Positions 16,933-25,500 of a DNA stretch of 64,000 bases are shown piece after piece. Position numbers and translations under genes: made by a program. Position 1 is the first letter of the stretch. Every line of letters begins with the position of its first letter. A model generated the notes under the pieces. It was not told where the DNA came from. It saw only the letters and a list, made by a program, of their open reading frames with translations, and did not search any database. Source of the DNA: Prevotella sp. (GTDB taxonomy: Bacteria; Bacteroidota; Bacteroidia; Bacteroidales; Bacteroidaceae). The stretch is from NCBI GenBank assembly GCA_017475005.1, contig JAFVGI010000038.1:101386-165385 (forward strand). Direction: 5' to 3'.

Positions 16933-18423
16933 CTATAATAAATACACATATACCAACAGTGAAATACAAATTGAAAGCAAAACACAAGTTACAAGAAAAA
17001 GTTTACGATAGAATTTATTCCGCTTCAAATAATATATTACACGTGCCTCTAATTCTTTTACACGTGCTTCTAATTCTTGATTGTGTCTCAACAGTCCCTG
17101 TATATGATCATTTTGGCTTTCCATTTCTCTATCTTTCCTCAAAAGGCATTCTGAAGCATTCTTAAGTTGAGTTTGCAATTCGTTTATAATACTGTGGGTT
17201 TTCCTTGTATTTGTGTAAAAACGATATGTCCTTATGTTCTTTTGATACGTATCATCAGAATTCTCTGGTATTAACTTGTAAGGAAAAGCAAGGATATTAA
17301 CATGAATACTTATTACTCTTCTATATAAATCCTGATTATCTTCATATGCTTCATTCCCGTATAAAATAGAGATATATTGGCTATCTATATTAGTAAGATA
17401 TTCTTCAAAAGAGTCTTTCACAAAAACAATGCGATCAGGATATTGCGACATCATTTCTTCAATGATCATCTGAATATTATCTGATGACACATTGTCTATA
17501 ACTACAATATTATGTTTGAAGTTTCCTATTTGCCAAAGTGCAGATTCAATGGTTCTTGCAATTGTATCCTTATTATTATGAGCTAAAATTATTGTTGTTA
17601 CTGTTGTGCCATCAAAAGCATCAGAATTTACCTTATAAATATATTTTTCAGCAAAGTCTCTTATTGTATACAAATAGTCAGGATTACATCTTACAGATTT
17701 GGAATTCTCTCTATACATAACCAGTTTTTTATCTAAGAAACCAATATGATATCCAAGAGAAGTTACATTGATATTAAAAGGATAATCCTCAAGCAATTTG
17801 CATTCTTCGTCATATCCGCCAATTTGATTCCATATTATTCTTTTATATATAAGTGATGCTGCTGGAATAAAATTACCCTGTAATAAAGCTTTATTTTGTG
17901 ACGAGGCATCTTGCAGAATCCTTAATTTATCAATTGATACATTCCAGAAATCTACCATTGCAGAAGCCCCTTCTCCAAAAAGTTCGATATCACAACAAGC
18001 TATATCACAACCTGTTTTATAGCAATAGTTTACGATTTCTTCAACATATGTCGGTTTCAGTATATCATCACCTCCCAACACCTTTAACCATTCACCTTCA
18101 GCGATACGACAACCTCGGTTACAGTTAGAAGAAATACCTGTATTACAAGGTGTTGTAATTAATTCGGCTTTGACAAAACGTTCTTTATTCTGTTTTATCC
18201 ATTCTTTTACAGATTCTACCGTGTTATCTGTTGGAGAACAGTCATCTGAAACTATTAGTTCGATATTCTTATATGTCTGTGCTTTTATACTATTAAGAGT
18301 TTCAATAATATAAGGCATAGAATTATAAGTGATAACTACAATTGAAACTAATGGGCAACAGGTATTTTCTTTTCTCATCGTATAATAATCATTATCTATT
18401 TTCAAATTTAAGTTAAAATACAA
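16933..18423 (-). CDS. GT2 glycosyltransferase with C-terminal coiled coil and membrane anchor
   Basis: The N-terminal GT-A domain (VSIVVITYNSMPYI, IVSDDCSPTDNT, KVLGGDDILKPTY) is followed by a second, shorter GT2-like strand set (VTTIILAHNNKDTIARTIESAL) without a clear DXD. A coiled coil rich in Glu, Leu and Arg lies at about residues 410-465 (NQELEARVKELEARV), and a final hydrophobic segment of about 20 residues suggests membrane anchoring. The start could be 18423 or, more likely, the ATG at 18378 (MRKENTCCP), which begins just before the first strand and leaves a normal gap after the aminotransferase stop. Two GT2-like halves raise the possibility of a duplicated domain. Confidence 0.8.
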   Translation of the reverse strand: MYFNLNLKIDNDYYTMRKENTCCPLVSIVVITYNSMPYIIETLNSIKAQTYKNIELIVSDDCSPTDNTVESVKEWIKQNKERFVKAELITTPCNTGISSNCNRGCRIAEGEWLKVLGGDDILKPTYVEEIVNYCYKTGCDIACCDIELFGEGASAMVDFWNVSIDKLRILQDASSQNKALLQGNFIPAASLIYKRIIWNQIGGYDEECKLLEDYPFNINVTSLGYHIGFLDKKLVMYRENSKSVRCNPDYLYTIRDFAEKYIYKVNSDAFDGTTVTTIILAHNNKDTIARTIESALWQIGNFKHNIVVIDNVSSDNIQMIIEEMMSQYPDRIVFVKDSFEEYLTNIDSQYISILYGNEAYEDNQDLYRRVISIHVNILAFPYKLIPENSDDTYQKNIRTYRFYTNTRKTHSIINELQTQLKNASECLLRKDREMESQNDHIQGLLRHNQELEARVKELEARVIYYLKRNKFYRKLFLVTCVLLSICISLLVYVYLL

Positions 18424-18425
18424 TA

Positions 18426-19562
18426 TTACAACATCTGAAACCGATTAATAATCTCCACAACCCGTGCCACATTCTCTAAATCGATAGCTGGGCCGATAGG
18501 CAGAGACAGTTCCTCATCAGCCAAGCGTTCTGTAACAGGTAACGAGAGTTGAGGAATGTTCCATGCCTCCTTACTGTAGCACTCTTGCTTGTGAGGTGGG
18601 ATTGGGTAGTGGCATACAGTACCCACGCCATTTTCTTCGAGATAGTCGTGCAGACGATCACGATTCTCCTTACCTTTCACAATGATTGGGAAGAGGTGAT
18701 ATGCGTTCTGCTCGTCAGGAAGGAGATCTGGCAGGGTGATGAGAGAATTATTGATGTGCTCATAGTAGTAGTGAGCAACTTCCTTTCGATGTTGATTGTC
18801 CTCATTGAGGTACTTTAGTTTCACATCCAGCACAGCAGCTTGTATTTCGTCAAGACGACTATTGCGTCCTGCATACTTGAAAACATACTTCTTTTGAGAG
18901 CCATAATTGGCTAATGCTCGTACTGCAGCAGCGAGTTCCGAATCATTTGTTGTAACAGCTCCTCCATCACCAAGTGCGCCTAAATTCTTACCTGGGTAAA
19001 AACTGTGACCAGCGGCATCACCTATAGAACCAGTTACTCGCCCATCTTTGAACTTACATCCATGACTCTGTGCACAATCTTCAACCAACTTCAGGTTATA
19101 CTTCTTGCACAACTCGCCAATCTTTTCCGTATATGCTATGCGTCCATACAGGTGTACTATAGCGATGGCTTTGGTCTTTGGTGTTATCAGGCTTTCAATC
19201 AGATCGTCATCAATCTCCAAAGTGTTTGCCTTTGGCTCACAAAGTACTGGCACCAAATCATTCTCTGTTATGGCAAGAATGGTTGCAATGTATGTGTTGG
19301 CTGGGACAATTACCTCATCGCCTGGTTTCATTACTCCCATCTCGATATATGCACGAAATATCCATATGAGGGCATCCAAACCATTGGCACAACCAATGGT
19401 GTAATTTGTACCAACAAACTTTGAATAGTCCTTCTCGAACTTTTTGTTTTCAGCACCTTGAAGGTACCAGCCATTGTTTACCACTCGAGTAACAGCTTCG
19501 GTAATTTCTTCACCATGAAGAGCGGTGACTTCCTTGAGGGACAGGAAAGGTATCTCTATCAT
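18426..19562 (-). CDS. DegT/DnrJ/EryC1/StrS sugar aminotransferase (FdtB/QdtB-like)
   Basis: PLP enzyme that converts a keto group of a dTDP-6-deoxyhexulose to an amine. The 378-aa protein shows the typical [24 protein letters not shown] and EDCAQSHG motifs, and the PLP lysine K192 in [16 protein letters not shown]. Its neighbours upstream are an FdtC-like acetyltransferase and two FdtA-like 3,4-ketoisomerases. That order is the pathway from dTDP-4-keto-6-deoxyglucose to dTDP-Fuc3NAc or dTDP-Qui3NAc, so a C3 aminotransferase is the likely role. RmlA and RmlB, which make the precursor, are not in the window. Confidence 0.9.
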   Translation of the reverse strand: MIEIPFLSLKEVTALHGEEITEAVTRVVNNGWYLQGAENKKFEKDYSKFVGTNYTIGCANGLDALIWIFRAYIEMGVMKPGDEVIVPANTYIATILAITENDLVPVLCEPKANTLEIDDDLIESLITPKTKAIAIVHLYGRIAYTEKIGELCKKYNLKLVEDCAQSHGCKFKDGRVTGSIGDAAGHSFYPGKNLGALGDGGAVTTNDSELAAAVRALANYGSQKKYVFKYAGRNSRLDEIQAAVLDVKLKYLNEDNQHRKEVAHYYYEHINNSLITLPDLLPDEQNAYHLFPIIVKGKENRDRLHDYLEENGVGTVCHYPIPPHKQECYSKEAWNIPQLSLPVTERLADEELSLPIGPAIDLENVARVVEIINRFQML

Positions 19563-19579
19563 GATTGATTTTTTATTGT

Positions 19580-20110
19580 TTAATAGTTGATTTCAGAATT
19601 GTCGTGTACATTACCATCCTTGTCGCGGAATTGAAGATCAAGGGTCTTGTTGTCCTTGGTAATATATCCCTTCATCTGAGCAGGATTGCCCATCCAGAGG
19701 GTGTTCTTTGGGATATTCTTGGTGATAACAGAACCTGCTCCAATCATAGCGTGACTGCCGATGGTAATGCCTGGAAGAATGGTAGAACCTGCACCAATAG
19801 ATGCACCTTTACAAATCTTTGTGGTAAGCAGCTTCCAGTCCTTATTCTTTGCTCGAGGATAGAGATCGTTAGTGAAGGTACAGTTTGCACCAATCATCAC
19901 GTTGTCTTCAAGCTCTATACCGTCCCAAATCTGCACACCACACTTTATGGTACAGTTGTTACCTATCTTCACCTCATTTTCTATGAGGCAATGAGAACAA
20001 ATATTACAGTTCTCACCAATCTTAGCATTAGGGAACACTACACAGAACTGCCATATATTTGTTGACTCTGGGATATTATCGCACATACAATCTGCTAATC
20101 TATGTATCAT
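19580..20110 (-). CDS. Left-handed beta-helix sugar N-acetyltransferase (FdtC/QdtC-like)
   Basis: Acetyl-CoA-dependent transferase that would N-acetylate the 3-amino group made by the adjacent aminotransferase. Hexapeptide repeats ([LIV]-G-x4 type) run through most of the protein: [45 protein letters not shown], ending in the classic [15 protein letters not shown]. Start 20110 (MIHRLADCM) is chosen because FdtC homologues begin there. An in-frame ATG at 20161 would add 17 residues with no family match. It is 62 bp after the first FdtA-like gene from this start, and 17 bp before the aminotransferase. Confidence 0.88.
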   Translation of the reverse strand: MIHRLADCMCDNIPESTNIWQFCVVFPNAKIGENCNICSHCLIENEVKIGNNCTIKCGVQIWDGIELEDNVMIGANCTFTNDLYPRAKNKDWKLLTTKICKGASIGAGSTILPGITIGSHAMIGAGSVITKNIPKNTLWMGNPAQMKGYITKDNKTLDLQFRDKDGNVHDNSEINY

Positions 20111-20172
20111 AAACTTTCTATTTAAAATATTTACTCCGATAGACTCGGTAAAATAGTCCACTAAAAAAGGAA

Positions 20173-20592
20173 CTAAGATTTCCGATATTCCAGAAATTCT
20201 TCATAGTCACGAATGTAGTCTTCAGCATTATATAGATCCGAGGCAAGTACCATACAAACTGCTCCAGAAGAGAAATCTCCAAGATTACGCCACATTCCAG
20301 GCTTAACATAAAGCCCTTGATATGGTCTATTCAGAAAGAAACTCCGTTTACATTTCCCATCATCAAGTGTTACTGTAAATGAACCGCTGGCTGCAACAAT
20401 CAATTGTTCCAAATCCCTATGAGCATGCGAACCACGATTCTCGCCACCAGGAACATCATATAGATAATACACACGTTTTACGTCAAATGGGAGAGTCACT
20501 CCATTTTCTACCACTGAAAGATTACCTTTACGATCGCTGTGATGACGATTCAGTTCTATTATTGAGCAATCAAAAACATTATATTTTTCCAT
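20173..20592 (-). CDS. FdtA/QdtA-like dTDP-sugar 3,4-ketoisomerase
   Basis: Small cupin of 139 aa that isomerises dTDP-4-keto-6-deoxyglucose to the 3-keto sugar. The body matches Fdt[12 protein letters not shown], the strand [26 protein letters not shown] with both active-site histidines H56 and H58, TVTLDDG and [11 protein letters not shown], ending in [10 protein letters not shown]. It overlaps the second, upstream paralogue (20579-20998) by 14 bp, so they are co-translated. Retention of both histidines suggests that this copy is the catalytically normal one. Confidence 0.9.
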   Translation of the reverse strand: MEKYNVFDCSIIELNRHHSDRKGNLSVVENGVTLPFDVKRVYYLYDVPGGENRGSHAHRDLEQLIVAASGSFTVTLDDGKCKRSFFLNRPYQGLYVKPGMWRNLGDFSSGAVCMVLASDLYNAEDYIRDYEEFLEYRKS

Positions 20593-20998
20593 TATCTTTC
20601 AATGTTAGGTATTCTTGGTAATCACGAACATAGTCATTTACATCATAATGCATGGAGCCAAATTCCAACGCTAAAGAATTGGTAGAAAAGTTCTCAATCT
20701 CACGCCACAACCCTGCTGGAACATATAGACCATAATAAGAACGGCTCAATGTAAACTTCTTCTTCATATTTCCATCATCAACAATCACATCGAATGCACC
20801 AGAAAGGGCTACTATGAACTCCTGATTCTGTTTGAAGGCATGTCCTCCTCGCACCTCACCACCAGGAACATCATATATCCAATATGTTCGTTTTATCTCA
20901 AAAGGAATATGATCCAACTGCTCTATAAAAGAGAGGTTTCCACGTGCGTCCAGAAACTTTGGAAGCTCTATAATTTTTACGTCCTCTATTTTGCTCAT
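20579..20998 (-). CDS. FdtA-like cupin paralogue with altered active-site motif
   Basis: A second 139-aa FdtA/WxcM-type cupin, the first gene of the minus-strand operon. It aligns along its full length with its neighbour (DARGNLSFIEQ, IKRTYWIYDVPGGEVRGGHAF, VDDGNMKKKF, PAGLWREIENFS, DYVRDYQEYL). The second active-site histidine of the HAH motif is replaced by phenylalanine (H53-A-F55), and the following KKLEQ-like segment is KQNQE. It may have a different regiospecificity (Fuc3N versus Qui3N branch), bind without catalysis, or pair with the other copy. A perfect Bacteroidota promoter (21056-21086) sits about 60 bp upstream. Confidence 0.87.
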   Translation of the reverse strand: MSKIEDVKIIELPKFLDARGNLSFIEQLDHIPFEIKRTYWIYDVPGGEVRGGHAFKQNQEFIVALSGAFDVIVDDGNMKKKFTLSRSYYGLYVPAGLWREIENFSTNSLALEFGSMHYDVNDYVRDYQEYLTLKDNGKI

Positions 20999-21055
20999 AT
21001 GTTATATTTGTCTGTAGCGATGACCTACTTCTCGTTAATTCTTTTTTTCTGCTTG

Positions 21056-21086
21056 CAAATTTACAAATTAAAAATGAACTGGCAAA
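21056..21086 (-). promoter_or_regulatory. Consensus promoter for the ketoisomerase/aminosugar operon
   Basis: On the minus strand TTTG (21083-21086), a 19-bp spacer and TAAATTTG (21056-21063) match the Bacteroidota housekeeping consensus exactly. Predicted transcription start near 21050, about 50 nt before the ATG at 20998. Confidence 0.75.
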
Positions 21087-21210
21087 ATCTTTATTCGTTT
21101 TTTTGCACATATTGTAGTTTTTGTGGCGTTTATTCGTCGATTTTCGCCTTCTTTACTTCATACTGAAGTACCCATCGCAGAGAAACTTTCTAAAAAAGTG
21201 AGAGGAAAAT

Positions 21211-21241
21211 TTTGTTGATTCAAAATTATTTTTTATTTTTG
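21211..21241 (+). promoter_or_regulatory. Consensus promoter for the micro-ORF and HU-like gene
   Basis: TTTG (21211-21214), a 19-bp spacer and TATTTTTG (21234-21241) form a perfect Bacteroidota promoter on the plus strand. The predicted start near 21247 leaves only about 9 nt before the micro-ORF ATG at 21256. Confidence 0.75.
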
Positions 21242-21255
21242 CAGGCGGAAAAGTT

Positions 21256-21372
21256 ATGTTCAAGGGCCTAAAACACCTGTCCAAGGCCTATAAACTACTG
21301 TACAAGGGCTTTGGACACATGTTCACGGGCCTGAAATGGAAAATCCCCCGAGGGGGAAGAAAAAAACTATAA
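21256..21372 (+). CDS. Candidate 38-aa basic, heptad-repeat microprotein upstream of HU-like gene
   Basis: ATG at 21256, TAA at 21370-21372. The first 28 residues are four degenerate 7-residue units of the form (M/L)-(F/S/Y)-(K/T)-(G/A)-(L/Y/F)-(K/G)-(H/L/W), such as MFKGLKH and LYKGFGH. A basic tail ends in GGRKKL. The DNA is correspondingly four 21-bp units from 21257 to 21340. Substitutions between units are mostly conservative at the protein level, which argues for translation. The ORF starts a few bases after a predicted transcription start and ends 24 bp before the HU-like ATG, so it could be a leader peptide or a cationic amphipathic protein. I do not recognise a named family. Confidence 0.5.
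   Translation: MFKGLKHLSKAYKLLYKGFGHMFTGLKWKIPRGGRKKL
21257..21340 (+). repeat. Four 21-bp degenerate tandem repeats
   Basis: Units begin at 21257, 21278, 21299 and 21320 with TGTNCAAGGSCYT-like sequence. The period of exactly seven codons fits the micro-ORF reading frame. Confidence 0.8.
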
Positions 21373-21396
21373 CCAACTAAAAACAAATAAAAGACT

Positions 21397-22065
21397 ATGG
21401 CAAATTACATTTTACAGGAACTCCCAGCGGGAATGTCTGACGGAAAGAAGGTTGTATTCCCTAAAATGGATGCATACAACATGCTTGAATATGATAAAGT
21501 CCTGGAAGAGATAAGCAATCAGGACAGCACATTACATAAGGGCACTATCCGAAACGTTTTGGATGCTCTCACAAAAATGATGATAACCTGGCTGCCAGAA
21601 GGACACTCTATGAAGATTGACGGATTGGGTATTTTCTCTCTTTCTTTGGAATTTGACACCACTACTCCTTCCGAGAACAAAGAGGCAAAGCAACAGAAGA
21701 AAGGTGATGCCAACGATGATCCGAAGACCAGCTATCGTCATGTAAGAATAAAGAAGATAAACTTCAAGCCTGACGCAAAGTTGATAGCTGAAATGAATAA
21801 AAAATCTGACTTCGAGCGTGCTACTCCCGAAGTTCTTGTTCCAAGGAAAGAGAAATATAACCTTCAGGAAAGAATAGCGATAGCATTGGACATCATAAAG
21901 AAGAAGGGCTTTATGACTCTGCCTGACTACACATCAGCTACGAAGCAAAGTCGCAGTGGTGCTTCCAATGACCTGAAGAAGATTGTTGCTTCTCCCGATT
22001 CTCCTATTGCTGTTCAGGGTAGTCATTCCCACAAGGTCTGGATAAAAAAGGTCAATAAGGAATAG
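21397..22065 (+). CDS. HU family DNA-binding protein (HU-HIG type) with C-terminal extension
   Basis: A 222-aa nucleoid-type protein common in Bacteroidales in several paralogues. Residues about 1-130 form the HU-like domain: helices rich in DKVLEEISNQDSTLHKGT, then the beta-arm strands HSMKIDGLGIFSLSLEF and RHVRIKKINFKPD. Residues about 145-222 look like a winged-helix or similar small domain (YNLQERIAIALDIIKKKGFMTLPDYTSATKQS). A low-complexity, charged loop (about 90-105) joins parts of the HU fold. It has a leader with a consensus promoter and micro-ORF and a strong terminator behind, so it is probably transcribed alone. Its location beside a surface-glycan cluster may be meaningful but no function can be read. 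Confidence 0.88.
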   Translation: MANYILQELPAGMSDGKKVVFPKMDAYNMLEYDKVLEEISNQDSTLHKGTIRNVLDALTKMMITWLPEGHSMKIDGLGIFSLSLEFDTTTPSENKEAKQQKKGDANDDPKTSYRHVRIKKINFKPDAKLIAEMNKKSDFERATPEVLVPRKEKYNLQERIAIALDIIKKKGFMTLPDYTSATKQSRSGASNDLKKIVASPDSPIAVQGSHSHKVWIKKVNKE

Positions 22066-22092
22066 TTTTTGGGGGACACCTTTATATATAAT

Positions 22093-22132
22093 AACATCCC
22101 ACACATTTGAACTCATGTGTGGGATGTTTTTT
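22093..22132. terminator. Strong intrinsic terminator, probably bidirectional
   Basis: A 14-bp stem (22093-22106 with 22115-22128, core ATCCCACACAT/ATGTGTGGGAT) and 8-base loop is followed by a T run on the plus strand. It lies between the converging HU-like gene and trxA. Confidence 0.85.
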
Positions 22133-22155
22133 ATCTGCTTTTGCTGTAAGAAGAC

Positions 22156-22470
22156 TTACAGATTTGCCTCGAATTTTGCCTGAAGGGTTGCTTTGTTGCC
22201 AGCACCAACGAATTTGTCAACAATCTCACCATTCTTGAAGAAGATGAGTGTAGGAATATTGCGAATTCCTAATTCCATAGCGATATCTTCGCAATCCTCT
22301 ACATTACACTTGCCAACAACCATTTTGCCGTCATACTCTTCAGCCAACTGAGAGATAACTGGGCCTATCATCTTACAAGGGCCACACCATTCTGCCCAGA
22401 AATCAACTACGAGAGGCAACTGACCGTTCTTCAGTTCTTCGAAGTTTTCGTTTGTGATTCTTACTTCCAT
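22156..22470 (-). CDS. trxA: Thioredoxin
   Basis: Standard 104-aa cytoplasmic thioredoxin. The active site is W28-CGPC (Cys29 and Cys32) in VVDFWAEWCGPCKM. The cis-proline loop appears in GIRNIPTLIFF and a C-terminal helix completes the fold. No signal peptide. It starts 45 bp after the porW-like stop, so it may be the last gene of an aroA-porW-trxA transcript; no promoter with both boxes is visible in the gap. Length and motifs leave no reasonable alternative. Confidence 0.97.
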   Translation of the reverse strand: MEVRITNENFEELKNGQLPLVVDFWAEWCGPCKMIGPVISQLAEEYDGKMVVGKCNVEDCEDIAMELGIRNIPTLIFFKNGEIVDKFVGAGNKATLQAKFEANL

Positions 22471-22515
22471 AATTTTAATGTTTTAAAGTTAATAATATGA
22501 TTTTCTCATTATGTC

Positions 22516-25500
22516 TTAGAAACCATCGAGTTCGAAGTATTCATCCTCCAAGTCTCGAGTAGATTTCTTCTTTTTGTCATCATTCTCTTCTTCGATGATA
22601 AACTCTTCCACCTCTTGAGTTGGGGTTTCTGTCTGAGTATCTTCTATCTCTATTGTCTCAAAATCTTCTGTCTGCTTTGTTGTTGTCCTACTATCTTCAA
22701 TGATAAACTCATCCTGGGTCGCAGGCGTCGTTGGAGCAGATTCTGTCGGAACTGTTATCTCCATCTCTTGTGTTGCAGGAGTTGTTGGAGCAGCTTCCGT
22801 TGGAACTGTTATCTCCATCTCTCGTGTTGCAGGAGTTGTTGGAGCAGCTTCCGTTGGAACTGTTATTTCCATCTCTTCTGTTGCAGGAGTTGTTGGAGCA
22901 GCTTCCGTTGGAACTGTTATCTCCATCTCTTGTGTTACTGGAGTCGTTGGAGCAGCTTCCGTTGGAACTGTTATCTCCATCTCTTGAGTTGCTGGAGTCG
23001 TTGGAGCAGCTTCCGTTGGAACTGTTATTTCCATCTCTTCTGTTGCAGGAGTTGTTGGAGCAGCTTCTGTTGGAACTGTTATTTCCGTCTGTGCTGGAGC
23101 TACGATAGTATTGTCATCATCTCTTGTTTCCTCCTCATTCTTTGGTTCTACAGGCAAAGCCAAACCAGGAGCCACATCTTCTGTTGGAAGTATTGGTTTC
23201 ACAGGATCCCTCTCTTCTTCCTTCATCGCATTTCGTTCTGCTTCGCGCTCGTCTGTTGGAGCATCAGACTTCTTTTCCTTCACCTCTACTGGCAAAGGCT
23301 CATAGAGTTTTTCTGCATTTACTGGCGCCAGAGGTTCGAAGTTGGCAACATAGAATGAATCATAATCATTATATGAATACCTGCCATTTATGAGGGCAAG
23401 ATTCGAATGGCTGATGACAATCGGACGAGCCTTTTGCGATGCCTGCTTGATACTCTCCTGCTGCAGTAGCATACGAGAATACAGGCGAGCCTCATCAAAA
23501 TTCCTGAATCCATCGACTATCATATGATGCATACCATAAGAGTCTTCAATGCTGATATTGAAATTACGGACGAGGAAGTTAGTAAAGTTATATCGTGCCA
23601 GTTGGAAGAGCAAACGGTTTTCATCCAAAGAATCAGGAGCATAAGCAAAGAGGAAAGCGAAATCCACATCACGATCTTTCGACAATCCTGCCTCAGCGAT
23701 GCTATCACCTTCATTGAGGGTGATATTTCGCCTGTCCCACATATTTGCGAGATCGAAGTTGGAGCCTCTCAACTGACGTCCGGCCTTCACACCATTTATT
23801 ATCATTCCAGCCATCTCGCTGACCTTGCTCTGCGGATATTCAGACACCACCAACTGCATAGCCTCAAGACAGCCTTCCGGATTTCCATCATTAAGTTTTG
23901 TCAGACCTTCTATAAATATGAAACGGTCTCGGTTGTCACCAAGTGGGAAGCGCTTTTCAGAAACCTCCGCATTACCATAAACCTCCTTGAATCTATCACC
24001 TCGGAAGGCATCATAAGTAGCGCCATACAGAGAGTCCTCCAATTCCTTTCCGAATCGTGCATTATCAGCATAATATGGGTCTGTAAGAAGAATTGTCCAC
24101 TTCGACTCGGGATAGTACTGACTCAAACTGTCCACACAGCTTTGTGCTGTCGCAGGATCATCTTTTCGCGAGTAAAGCAGGAACAGATGATAGTACAACT
24201 CATCCTTTGGTTCAAATTCCGGATAGTCATTCATGAGTCTGTCGAACTGCTTTTGGCTAAGAGTCAGATTATCGAGCTTATCCTTAAAGATGACACCAGA
24301 ATGATACAAGCCGTCTTTTATCACCTCATGAGCGGCAGCCTTCGCTTCGTCAGAGAAAGGTATCTGCGCCAGATAGTACTCTCGCTTATGTGGATCATTA
24401 ACAGCCGAATCCAAACGCTCTTCTTCCTTCTGCTTTGCTTCTTCTACAGCAGCAAGGGAGTCGCGTTGCTCATCAGTCATCATTTCGAGACTGTCTGTCT
24501 CAAAAACATTCTCTACAACAGTCTTGTTGTATCGTCGCCAGTCATCAACATTTTCACGCTTACCCCACAAGCGTTGGAATGTTTGCTTTCCCTGCAATAC
24601 AGCCTGAGGATTATAGAAATACCATGTTGTAGAACCACCTTGGTTCATGACAGGCATCGTAGGAGTAGTATTCTTGTTAAGGTTACTGTTGTTGGAATAT
24701 TTCTGCTGCAGTTGCGAAACCGTTTGTTCGGCTTCCAAAGCCTCCTGTTCCTTCTCCTTCTTCCGCAGTTCCGCTATCACCCTGTCAATAGCAGCATTTC
24801 GAGTATCCTCATCCGCTACAGAAAGTTCGAGAAGCGAGTCCTGCAACTCTATAGCATCAGTATATGGCACCAATTCGTCGAGCACCTTAGAACGATTTGA
24901 TAACTGCGCGTAATCTGGGCGGTCCTTATCCAACAGACCTATCGCCTCACCATAACATCTTCGGGCATCTGCAAATTTCTCTTTCGCCCAATAGAGGTCA
25001 CCAAGATGAAGAAGCAAGACACCTTTTTCTATTCCCGCACGAGTGGCCTTTTCATTACCTTTCTCATAAGCTGATATCGCATTTGCTGTATCTTTTTCTG
25101 CGAGATAGATATTTCCGATAGCGTAATATACCTGGTCAAGATATTCTTTATTGTTTCTGTTGCGAGCCATTCGCTTCAGTCGGGATATCATCTTCTTTGC
25201 CTGCCCTTGAGCCATCACCTCTGTCATAGAGATGCGGGCATTAAAGGCAAGTTCATAAGGGGGACTCTGACGAAGCACCTTCCTAAAAGCTTGATAGGCC
25301 TCCTGCTTATGCCCCATACTGCCTTCTATCTGTCCCAGCAGATAATACTCACGAGCTCGCTGTTTGCTTCGCATCTCGTGCTTTATAACCTTACGAAGAT
25401 ATTCTGCTGCCTTATCAAGTTCTTCAGTATGAAGATAGTAGTCACAAAGGGTATAATCCCATTCTTTCTGCGCTCTCCAGGCAATGCTGTCGCGTTGCAT

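Noticed and set aside
20840-21166. Plus-strand ORF of 108 codons across the FdtA-like gene start
   Set aside because: Overlaps a firm minus-strand gene and its promoter; Phe/Tyr/Cys-rich shadow of AT-rich DNA.
22700-23108. Repeat array with regular spacing as a CRISPR candidate
   Set aside because: Units are directly adjacent 54-bp coding repeats in frame with the PorW-like protein; there are no unique spacers and no cas genes.
22615-23358. Plus-strand frames rich in Cys, Trp and Ser or in Leu and Pro repeats
   Set aside because: They are the antisense reading of the 54-bp repeats and adjoining acidic codons.
23524-24900. Long plus-strand open frame (458 codons) opposite the PorW-like gene
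   Set aside because: Composition is a shadow of the minus-strand gene; no family motifs and no start context, while the minus strand codes a recognisable lipoprotein.
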